Positions 9,099-17,833 of a DNA stretch of 33,001 bases are shown in pieces. The notes beneath the pieces were generated by a model. That model was not told the DNA's origin. It worked only from the letters and a program-made list of their open reading frames with translations, and did no database searches. The DNA is taken from the NCBI GenBank assembly GCA_963796125.1, contig CAWCKM010000004.1:1-33001 (forward strand). The letters run 5' to 3'. The number at the start of each line of letters is the position of its first letter. Position 1 is the first letter of the stretch. A program made the position numbers and the translations under genes. This DNA is from DASPRG01 sp963796125 (lineage in GTDB: Bacteria; Nitrospirota; Thermodesulfovibrionia; Thermodesulfovibrionales; SM23-35).

Positions 9099-11048
9099 CC
9101 TTGTAAAAGCCCCTGTATCTCAGCCACAATCTGATTATCAGTGAAATTTCTGGCCTTGATTGCAGCACTTGGGCAAGCAGCCACGCATACACCACAACCT
9201 CTACACAAAACTTCATTTACCGAAACAATTTTTTTCACAGAATCATACGTTAAAGCCTTATAGGGGCATAGGCTGATACACGTCTTACACCCTGAACAGG
9301 AATCTTCATTAACTTCTGCAGTTATAGGCTCAAGGAAGAGCTTCTCCCCAGGTATAAGTTGTGAAAATATTCTTCCTGCTGCAGCTTGCCCTTCTGCTAC
9401 TGCACTCTGTATATCTTTTGGACCATGGGCACATCCAGCAATAAATATCCCTCCTATGGAAGTTGAGACAGGAGCTATATTTGCATGCTCTTCAAGGAAG
9501 AAACCGTCTTTACCTTGTGATATCCCAAAAATCCTTGCCAACTTTCCGGCATCTCTTGCTGCCTCAAGTGCAACAGATAACACCACAAGATCAACTAACA
9601 GCTTTTTCCTTTTTCCGTGTATGTCTTTATAGGTAATCAATATGTTATCCTGTCTTTGAGTAAGCTCTACAGATTCAATGTTCTTAACCTGAACAAAGTC
9701 TATTCCTTTTTTATCTGCAAGATTGTTAAAGAACCTTTGAGACTCTCTGCCGGGGAGACAGAAATCAGTGTAAAACTCAATTATTGAACTATCCGGTAAT
9801 TGTTCTTTAATCAGATAGGAAAACTTTAATGAATTCATACAGCAAACTCCGGAACAGTATTCGTTATATTTTTTGGTCCGGGAACCTACACAATGAATAA
9901 GAGCAATCCTTTTAGGAGGTTTCCCATTTTTCAGGAGAATCTTTCCACCTGTTGGCCCATTTGAGCTTAATAATCTTTCGAATTCAAGGCTGGTGTATAC
10001 ATTTCTAATCTTTCCATATCCGAACTGGGATGCCCTTTTGGGATCGAATACATCAAATCCTGTAGCTAAAACAATAGCACCGACTTTCAGTTCTTTTATT
10101 TGGTCAGTCTCTTCATAACGAATAGACCCAAAAGGACAGACATCCTGGCATGCATTGCATTCTTTCCCCTGAAAATGTATACAATGTTCCCTATCTATGA
10201 CAGCAATATGTGGAAGGGCACCAGGATAAGGAATATAGATGGCTTTCCGTTTATCAAGCCCTTCATTGTACTCATTTTTCACCTTTACAGGGCAGACTTC
10301 AAAACATGCACCACAGCCTATACAGCTCTTGCTGTCCACGAACTGAGGTTTCTTTTTTACCTTGATGATAAAATTACCGTAAGACCCGAGTACTTCCTGT
10401 ATTTCACTGGATGTCATAATTTCTATATGTTTATGATGTATGACCTCGTCCATAAGAGGATCCAACACACAAGAGGCGCATTCCAGATGTGGATATACCT
10501 TTTCAAATCTTGCTACCTTTCCGCCAATGCAGGGCAGTCTTTCAACAAGATAGACCTTTCTGTTCTTCTGTGCAAGGGTAAGCGCTGCACTCATTCCGGC
10601 TATACCTGCTCCGACAACAAGGGCATCAGACTCGCATTGTATTTCCTTCACCTCAAGAGGTTCATGAAGGGCAACCCTTCTTACTGCTGCAGCAATCATT
10701 GCCTTGGCTTTCTGAGTCGCCAGAACCCTTGTCCTTAATTATCCAGGCACATTGTTCTCTGATATTGACAACCTGTAAAAGGAATGGGTTAAGGCCGGCT
10801 TTGCTGAGGACTTTTCTGAAGGTATTTTCATGTTCCTTCGGTGTACAAGCTGCAATTATTACATGTGACAAATTATGCTTCTTAATATCCCTCTCAATAA
10901 GGTTTTGGCCGTCCTCTGAACAGAGGAGGTTAAAAGACGCGGTAAACACTACATGCTCGAGACCTCTGGCAAATGTTACTATATCATTAATATCTATAGC
11001 ATCTCTTATATTGGGACCGCATTCGCATATGAAAATACCCGCCTTCAT
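9095..11048 (-). CDS. hdrA: HdrA, FAD/iron-sulfur subunit of heterodisulfide reductase-like complex (frameshifted)
   Basis: Flavin subunit at which electron bifurcation takes place in Hdr-Mvh complexes. About 650 residues once repaired. N-terminal domain: GIFICECGPNI, NLLCSEDGQ, ACTPKEHENTF. FAD Rossmann loop VVGAGIAGMSAAL, then HLECASCVLDPLM, ferredoxin-like clusters CIGCGACFEVCP and CNACQDVCPFG, the HCVGSR and CMNSLK segments, and a C-terminal two-cluster domain CSGCKTCISLCP / CRGCGVCVAACP. An extra base in the CCC run at 10726-10728 splits the gene; without it IKDKVLATQKAKAMIAAA is continuous. ATG 11048 is chosen because AAGGATAG precedes it; a TTG at 11066 lies upstream of that site. HdrB and HdrC are not in the window. 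Confidence 0.95.
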
Positions 11049-11084
11049 TTTTCTATCCTTCTTCAATGTTCTTCTGTTAATTTA

Positions 11085-11113
11085 AGTCTACAATCTCGTT
11101 TAACTATTGTCAA
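11085..11113 (-). promoter_or_regulatory. Promoter of the hdrA-mvhDGA operon
   Basis: On the minus strand TTGACA (11108-11113) is followed after 17 bases by TAGACT (11085-11090). The predicted start is near 11078, giving a leader of about 30 bases with the ribosome site for ATG 11048. This is the best sigma-70-type -35 box noticed in the window. Confidence 0.65.
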
Positions 11114-11269
11114 AACGATAAAGACTTAATGGATAGTTCAGGTTGTATTTTTTTGAGGTGAGGTTTTACTATCCTTCTTTTGGCTCCTGCTTAACCAGCC
11201 AATTCATAAGGTCATGCATTTTTCTTTAAAAGGTGGGAATTATGACAGCTTAATAGTGTATGTTATCAC

Positions 11270-11285
11270 TGTGACTGTTATCACA
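11270..11285. promoter_or_regulatory. CRP/FNR-family operator, perfect TGTGA-N6-TCACA
   Basis: TGTGA at 11270-11274 and TCACA at 11281-11285 form a perfect inverted repeat with the six-base spacer of CRP/FNR/HcpR sites. A 9-base direct repeat TGTTATCAC (11261-11269 and 11276-11284) overlaps it with a 15-base period. It is centred about 70 bases upstream of the predicted start of the small gene at 11348, a class I activator position, and about 200 bases upstream of the hdrA start. Confidence 0.6.
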
Positions 11286-11311
11286 GAAAAGGAGTTTCGA
11301 GAGTGTTTATT

Positions 11312-11340
11312 TTGAACATCCATGGGGTTTAGTGTATATT
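11312..11340 (+). promoter_or_regulatory. Promoter of the small basic protein gene, nearly leaderless
   Basis: TTGAAC (11312-11317), 17-base spacer, TATATT (11335-11340). The predicted start, seven bases past the -10 box, is 11347, one base before the ATG at 11348. No Shine-Dalgarno is present. Confidence 0.5.
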
Positions 11341-11347
11341 GATCTCA

Positions 11348-11524
11348 ATGGAAAAACCACGAAAAAGGAAAAAACCGAAACCCCGTCTTCCATTGGAGGC
11401 AGTTCTCAGACTTCGAAGCCATCCTGTTACATCAGAAAAGGGCAAAAAAGGATATGACAGACGAAGTATTAAAGAAGAAACAAAAGGAATTATCAAACAA
11501 AACCCTTTGAAAGAAAAAAATTGA
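11348..11524 (+). CDS. Small, very basic protein of unknown function
   Basis: A 58-residue product, unusually rich in Lys and Arg, especially at the start (MEKPRKRKKPKPRLP) and again in EKGKKGYDRR. No known domain, signal peptide or membrane span is recognised. It might bind nucleic acid or the ribosome, on composition only. Support for it being a gene is its own well-formed promoter (TTGAAC-17-TATATT) that ends almost at the ATG, and a CRP-type operator about 70 bases upstream. A TTG nine bases earlier is an alternative start but overlaps the -10 region. It lies divergently from hdrA and just upstream of scpB. Confidence 0.5.
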   Translation: MEKPRKRKKPKPRLPLEAVLRLRSHPVTSEKGKKGYDRRSIKEETKGIIKQNPLKEKN

Positions 11525-11550
11525 AATTATTTTCCACTTTTTGATATACT
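11521..11550 (+). promoter_or_regulatory. Promoter of scpB with a very short leader
   Basis: TTGAAA (11521-11526), 18-base spacer, TATACT (11545-11550). The predicted start is near 11557, only four bases before the ATG at 11561, and no Shine-Dalgarno fits in between. Confidence 0.5.
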
Positions 11551-11560
11551 TTTGACGGCC

Positions 11561-12091
11561 ATGGACGACAAACAAAAGCAATCAGTTCTTGAGGCTCTCC
11601 TTTTTCTTTCAGGCGAACCAATAACACTTGCTGCCATAAGGGAAGTTATTGGGATTCCGGAGCCTGAAATCAAGAGGCTCATAGACGAACTTATCATGCA
11701 GTACAGGGAACGTAATGGAGGGTTTTTTATAGCTGAGATTGCAAACGGTTACCAGATGGTAACAAATCCCGGTTATTCCGAGTGGGTAATAAAATTCAGG
11801 AGCACACAGATGTCAAATAAACTTTCAATGCCTGCTCTTGAGACCCTCTCCATCATTGCATACAAACAACCCTTAATCAAGGCTGAGGTTGAACAGTTAA
11901 GGGGCGTTAATTCTGACAGTGCAATCAAAACCCTTATCGAAAAGAGGCTCATAAAGGTAATAGGCCGTAAAGAGGGACCTGGCAGACCCTTCTTGTACGG
12001 GACAACAAAGGAATTTTTGCAATATTTCGGATTAAAGGACCTTACGGAGCTGCCGACCCTTAAAGACCTCGTAAGGGAAGAGGCAGCCTGA
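11561..12091 (+). CDS. scpB: ScpB, segregation and condensation protein B
   Basis: Subunit of the SMC-ScpA-ScpB condensin that organises and segregates the chromosome; dimer-forming winged-helix protein. The 176-residue product shows the family pattern: QSVLEALLFLSGEPIT at the start, a first winged helix, GYQMVTNPGYSEWV, then the strongly conserved ALETLSIIAYKQPLIKAEV segment, VNSDSAIKTLIEKRLIKV, GRKEGPGRPFLYGTT and a C-terminal FLQYFGLKDL. The ATG at 11561 is preferred over a TTG at 11552. The usual partner gene scpA is not immediately upstream; a small basic protein gene is there instead. A LysM hydrolase gene follows 16 bases later, probably co-transcribed. Confidence 0.95.
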   Translation: MDDKQKQSVLEALLFLSGEPITLAAIREVIGIPEPEIKRLIDELIMQYRERNGGFFIAEIANGYQMVTNPGYSEWVIKFRSTQMSNKLSMPALETLSIIAYKQPLIKAEVEQLRGVNSDSAIKTLIEKRLIKVIGRKEGPGRPFLYGTTKEFLQYFGLKDLTELPTLKDLVREEAA

Positions 12092-12107
12092 TATTGAGGA
12101 GGTTACC

Positions 12108-13406
12108 ATGAGGAAATTTTCTTTATTGGTCTTGCTCTTTTCATTTGTATTTTTCTTTCAATCATATGCTTCTGCAGACACAACATATAAAGTCAAAAAG
12201 GGGGATAGTCTTTACAAGATATCTAAAAAATTCGGTGTTTCAATGGATGAGATAAAAATAAGGAATGAAATTACTTCATCACGCATTCAACCTGGAACAA
12301 AATTATCTATTCCAACAGAAAACAAAAATCAAAATAGCGAGACAGCACTGCAAAGCAGTATCACCACTCCTGGAAAAGACACTCCTGCTACAATCTCTGA
12401 AGAAGCGACTTGCTACCATGTAGTAGAAAAGGGTGACACACTGTTAACCATCTCTCAGAAGTATTTTGTGTCAGTCAGGAACCTAAGAGAATTCAATCAT
12501 CTCAGATCAACAAAAATCAAACCGGGACAGAGACTCCTGCTTCGTGAAATAAAACCAGACGAACAACCAACAAAATATGATGGGGTCATTTCTGAGACAA
12601 AGAAAGAGAAAGAAAATTCCAACGTCAAGGCAGAATTTCATATGGTAAGAAAGGGTGATACAGTATCCTCCATATCAAAGAAGTATTCCATCTCGGTTAG
12701 TGAAATCAGGGAACTCAATGATCTCAAATCAAGAAAACTGAAACCGGGACAACAGCTCCTCGTCAGAAAAACACGATCAAAGACATACATCGTGCGAAAG
12801 GGCGATAGCATTTACAAGATTGCAAGGAAATTTTCCATAGGCATTGATGAATTGAAAAATATCAACGGTCTTGAAACTGAACGTTTGAAACCAGGCCAAA
12901 AGCTTCTCCTCGAACCTGAAACAAAACAGGAGGAACTGATAACTTATGAGGCGATACTATCTGAGGAAAAAATAGAGGAGAAGATACAGGAAGGCCTCAA
13001 GCCTGAGGACATTGGCTTGAAGGACAGGCTCATCCTCTTTGCAAAAAAGTTTATCGACATACCATACAGGTTCGGAGGAAACAGCATATTTGGTATTGAT
13101 TGTTCGGGATATGTACAAAAGGTTTACAGAATGATCGGTATAAATCTGCCACGCTCGGCAAGAGAACAATTTCATGAAGGAATGCCTGTAGATACGGGAG
13201 ATCTGTCCATTGGCGACCTTGTATTTTTCAGAACCTATGCCTCTTTCCCATCACATGTAGGCATCTACCTTGGAGACAATCTTTTTATTCATGCCTCCTC
13301 AAGAGGGAAAAAGGTTACCATAGACAAAATCACAGAGCCATTCTACACAAAGAGATTTATAGGAGCAAAAAGGGTTATCGGGGAAGATACCTTAGGCGGA
13401 GGATAA
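12108..13406 (+). CDS. Secreted peptidoglycan hydrolase: four LysM repeats + NlpC/P60
   Basis: Exported cell-wall enzyme of 432 residues. A signal peptide (about residues 1-23, ending SYASA) is followed by four LysM peptidoglycan-binding repeats at about 26-70, 102-146, 176-220 and 225-268. They share the pattern V.KGD....I..K........L...N.L....+.PGQ.L. The NlpC/P60 domain (about 305-425) has the catalytic Cys in GIDCSGYVQKVYR, the His in SHVGIYLG and a second His in FIHASSRG. The family cleaves gamma-D-Glu to diaminopimelate peptide bonds. Strong ribosome site GAGGAGG before the ATG. It ends 20 bases from the convergent moeA/PBP gene. Confidence 0.94.
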   Translation: MRKFSLLVLLFSFVFFFQSYASADTTYKVKKGDSLYKISKKFGVSMDEIKIRNEITSSRIQPGTKLSIPTENKNQNSETALQSSITTPGKDTPATISEEATCYHVVEKGDTLLTISQKYFVSVRNLREFNHLRSTKIKPGQRLLLREIKPDEQPTKYDGVISETKKEKENSNVKAEFHMVRKGDTVSSISKKYSISVSEIRELNDLKSRKLKPGQQLLVRKTRSKTYIVRKGDSIYKIARKFSIGIDELKNINGLETERLKPGQKLLLEPETKQEELITYEAILSEEKIEEKIQEGLKPEDIGLKDRLILFAKKFIDIPYRFGGNSIFGIDCSGYVQKVYRMIGINLPRSAREQFHEGMPVDTGDLSIGDLVFFRTYASFPSHVGIYLGDNLFIHASSRGKKVTIDKITEPFYTKRFIGAKRVIGEDTLGGG

Positions 13407-13425
13407 GGTTTCTTTACGTTAATTC

Positions 13426-15402
13426 TTAATCCATTCCATACATCACTTTACCCATATCTGATACATCGTATCCTCCAAGATTTACTACCATCTCTTTAAA
13501 TTCAACATCTTCTCTTATAATCTTCAGGAGACCCTGAATCATCCCGGTCTCAAAAAATTCTCCTGGGATAGCAAGGTCATACCTTTCTTTTGCAACTGGA
13601 ATAAAATCAAGTCCGAGAGCCACTGCTGATGCAAGTATTGCAAGTCCTGCGTCTGCAACCCCGGTGAGCACTGCAGATGCCACACCCATATGGGTATATT
13701 CCTCTCTCTCATATCCTCTGATATCTTTTGGTCCTATTCCGAGTTCCTTTAAGCATTTGTCTGTAAGAAGCCTCGTCCCTGCACCTGCCTGTCTGTTAAC
13801 AAATACAACATCATTCCTCGTTAAATCTTTAAAGCCTTTTATATTTTTGGGATTGCCTTTGAGCACAAGAAGACCCTGTTCTCTATAGACAAGGTTTATG
13901 AGTACAATCTTTTTGTCTGAAAGGAGTTTTTTGATAAAAGAAATATTATACTCTCCTGTCTCTTCGTCAAGGAGATGGGTTCCCGCTACATGTGCTTCGC
14001 CCCTTTTTAACGCCATCAGGCCACCCATAGATCCCACATGCGCCGAAGAAAGCGACAGTCCTGGATACCTTTTCTTTAATGCATTTGCAAGCAGATCCAA
14101 AGCATTGTCGTGACTGCCGATGCAGACAATGGTATTTTCGATGTCGGTTTGTGTCCTTATGATCTCTACGTTAATCTCTGTTCCTGCTCCTATACCTTCA
14201 GACATGGCAGGTATCCTGACAAAGCCATCAGCTCGCACCAGAGACATGAGTACCCCTGCACCACGACTCACCGGAGTTGCAATAAAATTATTTCCCACCT
14301 TCCCTATTTTTACGCGCACAAATTCCTCGTGCCCGAGGGCAGAAGCAACCTGTCTCGACAATTTTGCCCTGATTTTTGGAGGTTCTTCTGCCTCAAGACC
14401 CTGCCATCTGTATATAAGAGGTTTTGCAAACAACTGGAATGTTATATACGCGGACACTGGATAGCCAGGGATTCCGAGAACAGGTTTGCCCCTCACCCAT
14501 CCAAGGATGACAGGTTTCCCGGGCTTAATATTAACCCCATGGAGTATTACCTCTCCAATCTCTCTTATGGCGCCTGCCGTAAAATCCTCGGAGCCGGCAG
14601 ATGCACCTGCATTCATGACAACCAGATCTGCCACATCGAGGGAGTCAAGGATTGCCTGCTTTATCTTATCGAATTTATCAGGCACTATTCCAACCCGCAC
14701 TGGCTCCCCTCCCCATTCTGAAATAATGCCGCTCAGCACCCGGGAGTTGTATTCGATAATGTCACCCCTCTTTAATTCAGTGCCAGGTTCCACAATCTCT
14801 GTCCCTGTAGGGATGATGGCTACCCTTGGCTTCCGTCTTACCATCACCTCAATATGCCCACCGGCAAGCATTGCACCGATATCAACAGGTCTTATCCTGT
14901 AATTTTCCGGAAGTATTAGCTCAGTTGCCACGATGTCTTCACCAATCACCCTCACATGCTGCCAGGGTGTTGCAGGAGAAATTATCTCAATACATTCATC
15001 TTGAGTCTTTTGTTCGGAGGTCTCTGCTCCTTGCTCTTTGCTCTTTGCTCTGATGATATACACATCCTCTATCATAATCACTGCATTGAACCCATCAGGC
15101 AAAGGGTCACCTGTATCAACATAGACAGCCTGTTCACCATAAAGGAGTCTTTTGGGATTTGTTTCTGAAGCACCAAACGTATCGGCAAACCTGACAGCAT
15201 AACCATCCATTGCTGATGAGTGGTAGAAGGGAGAGGAAATTTTTGCGATGACTGGTTCTGCAGTTATCCTTCCGAGAGAGTCTTTTACCGGAACAGTTTC
15301 ACCTGAAAGCGGTCGTCCGGATCCTTCAGATTCGATTTTATTCAGCCACTTTCCCAGCGCTTGATCTAAGGGTGTACCTTCAAGGTAGATTTCTCTGGAC
15401 AT
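13426..15402 (-). CDS. MoeA fused to a periplasmic-binding-protein-like domain (molybdopterin biosynthesis)
   Basis: A 658-residue fusion. Residues about 1-410 are MoeA, the enzyme that inserts molybdate (or tungstate) into adenylylated molybdopterin: AMDGYAVRF, VDTGDPLPDGFNAVI, IIPTGTEIVEPG, NAGASAGSEDFT and GKPVLGIPGYPVSAY are visible. Residues about 425-650 are a PBP-like domain (CIGSHDNALDLLANAL, VGSMGGLMALKRGEAHVAGTHL, VNRQAGAGTRLL, ADAGLAILASA). This two-domain form is known in archaea and anaerobic bacteria; the second domain may bind the oxyanion (inference). Its ATG overlaps the preceding receiver stop by one base (TAATG). Around residues 115-136 a hydrophilic stretch (AKSKEQGAETSEQKTQDE) is encoded by gctcttt-type repeat DNA, an apparent in-frame insertion in a surface loop. 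Confidence 0.93.
   Translation of the reverse strand: MSREIYLEGTPLDQALGKWLNKIESEGSGRPLSGETVPVKDSLGRITAEPVIAKISSPFYHSSAMDGYAVRFADTFGASETNPKRLLYGEQAVYVDTGDPLPDGFNAVIMIEDVYIIRAKSKEQGAETSEQKTQDECIEIISPATPWQHVRVIGEDIVATELILPENYRIRPVDIGAMLAGGHIEVMVRRKPRVAIIPTGTEIVEPGTELKRGDIIEYNSRVLSGIISEWGGEPVRVGIVPDKFDKIKQAILDSLDVADLVVMNAGASAGSEDFTAGAIREIGEVILHGVNIKPGKPVILGWVRGKPVLGIPGYPVSAYITFQLFAKPLIYRWQGLEAEEPPKIRAKLSRQVASALGHEEFVRVKIGKVGNNFIATPVSRGAGVLMSLVRADGFVRIPAMSEGIGAGTEINVEIIRTQTDIENTIVCIGSHDNALDLLANALKKRYPGLSLSSAHVGSMGGLMALKRGEAHVAGTHLLDEETGEYNISFIKKLLSDKKIVLINLVYREQGLLVLKGNPKNIKGFKDLTRNDVVFVNRQAGAGTRLLTDKCLKELGIGPKDIRGYEREEYTHMGVASAVLTGVADAGLAILASAVALGLDFIPVAKERYDLAIPGEFFETGMIQGLLKIIREDVEFKEMVVNLGGYDVSDMGKVMYGMD
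15023..15051. repeat. GCTCTTT-type repeat inside the moeA/PBP coding sequence
   Basis: Four successive variants of a 7-8 base unit (tgctcct, tgctcttt, gctcttt, gctctg) lie in-frame within the MoeA part and encode the Lys/Glu/Gln-rich loop. It matches the vocabulary of the intergenic repeats at 1655-1720 and 20292-20311. Confidence 0.6.
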
Positions 15403-15752
15403 TATTCTTTGACAAGCAATGTCTTTATCATAGACTTCAGCTCAGCGAGGTCTGATGATTTGACAATATAAGCCTCAGATGCCCATACGGAAAAATCATC
15501 CCTGTAATCATATGCTGTAGACATGATAATAGGTATCTTTGGTCTTTTCTCCTTCATCTGTCTCAGGAGTTGGATACCATCAACATCAGGTAACCGGATA
15601 TCAAGCGTAACAAGATCTGGGTTCTCACTCTCAAACATTGCCATTGCTTCCACTCCATTCCCAGCAACTACAACCTCATAGCCCTCTTCAGTTAGCTCTT
15701 CCTTGTAGAGCCTCTGAATAGGTAGATCATCATCAACAACGAGTATCTTCAT
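15402..15752 (-). CDS. Single-domain response regulator (CheY-like)
   Basis: A 116-residue receiver with no output domain. Acidic pair in LVVDDDLPIQ, phosphoacceptor Asp in LVTLDIRLPDVDG, switch Ser/Thr in IIMSTAYDY and Lys in YIVKSSDL. The ATG at 15752 is chosen for the GGGGGAG ribosome site five bases upstream; the gene starts about 14 bases after the histidine-kinase stop, which makes that kinase the probable partner. The stop overlaps the moeA/PBP start. Confidence 0.92.
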   Translation of the reverse strand: MKILVVDDDLPIQRLYKEELTEEGYEVVVAGNGVEAMAMFESENPDLVTLDIRLPDVDGIQLLRQMKEKRPKIPIIMSTAYDYRDDFSVWASEAYIVKSSDLAELKSMIKTLLVKE

Positions 15753-15765
15753 TTTGCTCCCCCAT

Positions 15766-17821
15766 TCACTCCTCACTCTTTAGAGGCAGGAAGACCTTAA
15801 AAGTACTTCCCTTGTGAGGTTTACTTTCTATTTCGATCCTTCCATGATGCTTCTCTATTATTTTATGTGTAATCGTCAGTCCAAGACCAGTGTTGCCAGA
15901 ACCTTTTGTAGTAAAAAATGGATCAAAGATAAATGGCAGGATTTCCTCTGATATACCACAACCAGTATCTTGAATTTCGATAACAGCATAATCTTTTTCA
16001 AAAGATGTTTTCACAGTAATTGTGCCATTGTTTCCAATTGCATGGATAGCATTTGAAAGGATATTCAGCAGGGCTTCTCTGATACTGCCCGGGTCTACAA
16101 TTACATCTAAAGGTGTATTGAGATTCTTAACAAGAGTTATCTGCTTTTCATCAAGCTCTGACTTCATCACCGCTGTTACTTCCTCTACAAGATAATCAAT
16201 ATTGACCATGCGTTTTTCAAGACCTACCTCTCTTATATATGAGAGAATCTCACTGAGAATCTTCTCTAAGACTGCAACTTCCCTGGCAATAATCCCGGCA
16301 TAGTCCTTGAGATTTCCTTCCAAACTTTTTTCGAGTCTCTTTGCGAAACCACCAATAGAGACAAGAGGATTCCTGATATCATGTGCTACCCTTGCTGCTA
16401 CCTCTCCGAGCGCTGCCATTCTCTGTGCCATAACAAGCTGTTGCTGCAGTTTCTTAATTTCTGTTATATCTCTTGCAACATGGACGGTACCGATAAATTC
16501 TCCGGTGCCGTCAAATATCGGAGAGCTTGAAGTAAGGAATGTCCCTCCGAGGTACGGCTCTTCGAGTTCTCCGACATAAGCTTTTTCAGTCTTGACTGTT
16601 TTATGATGAGGGCATTTTCGCCGTGGTTCGTTTCTTCCATGAAAGACTTCATAACATTTCTTCCCGATAATTTCTTCAGGAGGTTTACCCAGCCTCTCAC
16701 TGACTGCCCTATTGATCTTTGTAACTGTATAATCCTTACTCGCGGAAAAAACCATGTCAGATATGGAATCAAAAATATTCTTCATCTCCTGTTCAGCAAG
16801 GGCAACCTGCTCGAAAAGCCTCGCACTCTCCACAACGCTTGCCACCTGGTTTGAAAAGGCGCTTAAAAACCTCATATCCTCCTCGATAATGGGCCTCCTG
16901 TTGAAATGGTTGTCAACCCAGATAATACCGATGACCCTATCCCTTGAAATCAGCGGAGCAACAGCATATGCCTGTGTACCAAGCTGCTGTGTAAGAACAA
17001 AATCAGAGAGGGGCTCTTCTTTTACATTCTGAACATAAAAAGACTTCCTCTCTTTAACCGTTTTTGTAAGGATTGTTTCCTCTGACAGGGGTATCTCAAT
17101 ACTGAGACAGAGTTTGTCAAGGAAAGAGTCTTTCCGTAACGGCCCCGTTTCGATATCCCGTATTATGTCAGTAAGTGTCTTTTGTTCCATGGAAAGCCTG
17201 CTCCATATCTGGAATGCTTCTTCAGTGCTCGCAGGGCCAACACCCATAGCCCCTCTCAGGGAATCTTTATTTTCATCAACAAGAAAGAGGATTGCACGGT
17301 TAAAGCCAAGGCCATCGCTCATGGTCACGGCAGTTAGAATCATCCTCAAGAGCCTGTCGAGTTTAAGGGTTCCCCTCATTGCCGAACTGATAAAGAAAAG
17401 TCGTGAGAGTTCCTGGTTTCTTCTCACCAGTTCCTTCTCTATGCGCTTTTTTTCCGAGATATCTCTTGAGATACAGATAGCCCCTATAATCCTTCCCTCT
17501 GTATCTTTTAGCGGGGAGAGGGTAAGGCTGGCATCGAGGATTGCTCCATCCTTCTTCTGCCTGATAGTTTCGTAATCCTTAAAAATCTCTCCATTCCTTA
17601 TTCTCCCGATTTTTTCTCTTTCAGCATCCACAAGGAACCCCGGGACAAAAGGCAGAAATCTTCCTATTGCCTCTTCCTTTGAAAAGCCATACATTTCCTC
17701 AGCGCCCCTGTTCCATGAAGTAACAATACCGTTCAGGTCAAAGGTAACAATAGCATCAGGGAAGTTTTCAATAATGCTGTTCGAGGTTCTCCCTTATTTC
17801 TGCAACAAGACTATGATCCAC
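15766..17821 (-). CDS. PAS-GAF-PAS sensor histidine kinase (frameshifted N-terminus)
   Basis: About 684 residues once repaired. From GTG 17821 (MDHSLVAEIREN...) an extra base near 17786 breaks the frame; reading on gives NSIIENFPDAIVTFDLNG and the first PAS domain up to about residue 135. A GAF domain follows (about 160-340), then a second PAS with CPHHKT, HisKA with phospho-His in RVAHDIRNPLVSI, and HATPase with NILSNAIHAIG, DTGCGI and GSGNTGLGLTI. No membrane span is seen, so the signal is likely cytoplasmic. The start is 12 bases after the glgA stop, with AAAGGGA upstream. It lies between sugar-nucleotide genes and a receiver in one operon. Confidence 0.92.
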
Positions 17822-17833
17822 AGCAAATCCCTT

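Noticed and set aside
13664..15168. Several + strand open frames opposite moeA/PBP
   Set aside because: The minus strand carries a continuous 658-residue protein with clear MoeA and PBP motifs; the opposite frames have no domain sense, and one (ALCSLL-like) is only the gctcttt repeat translated.
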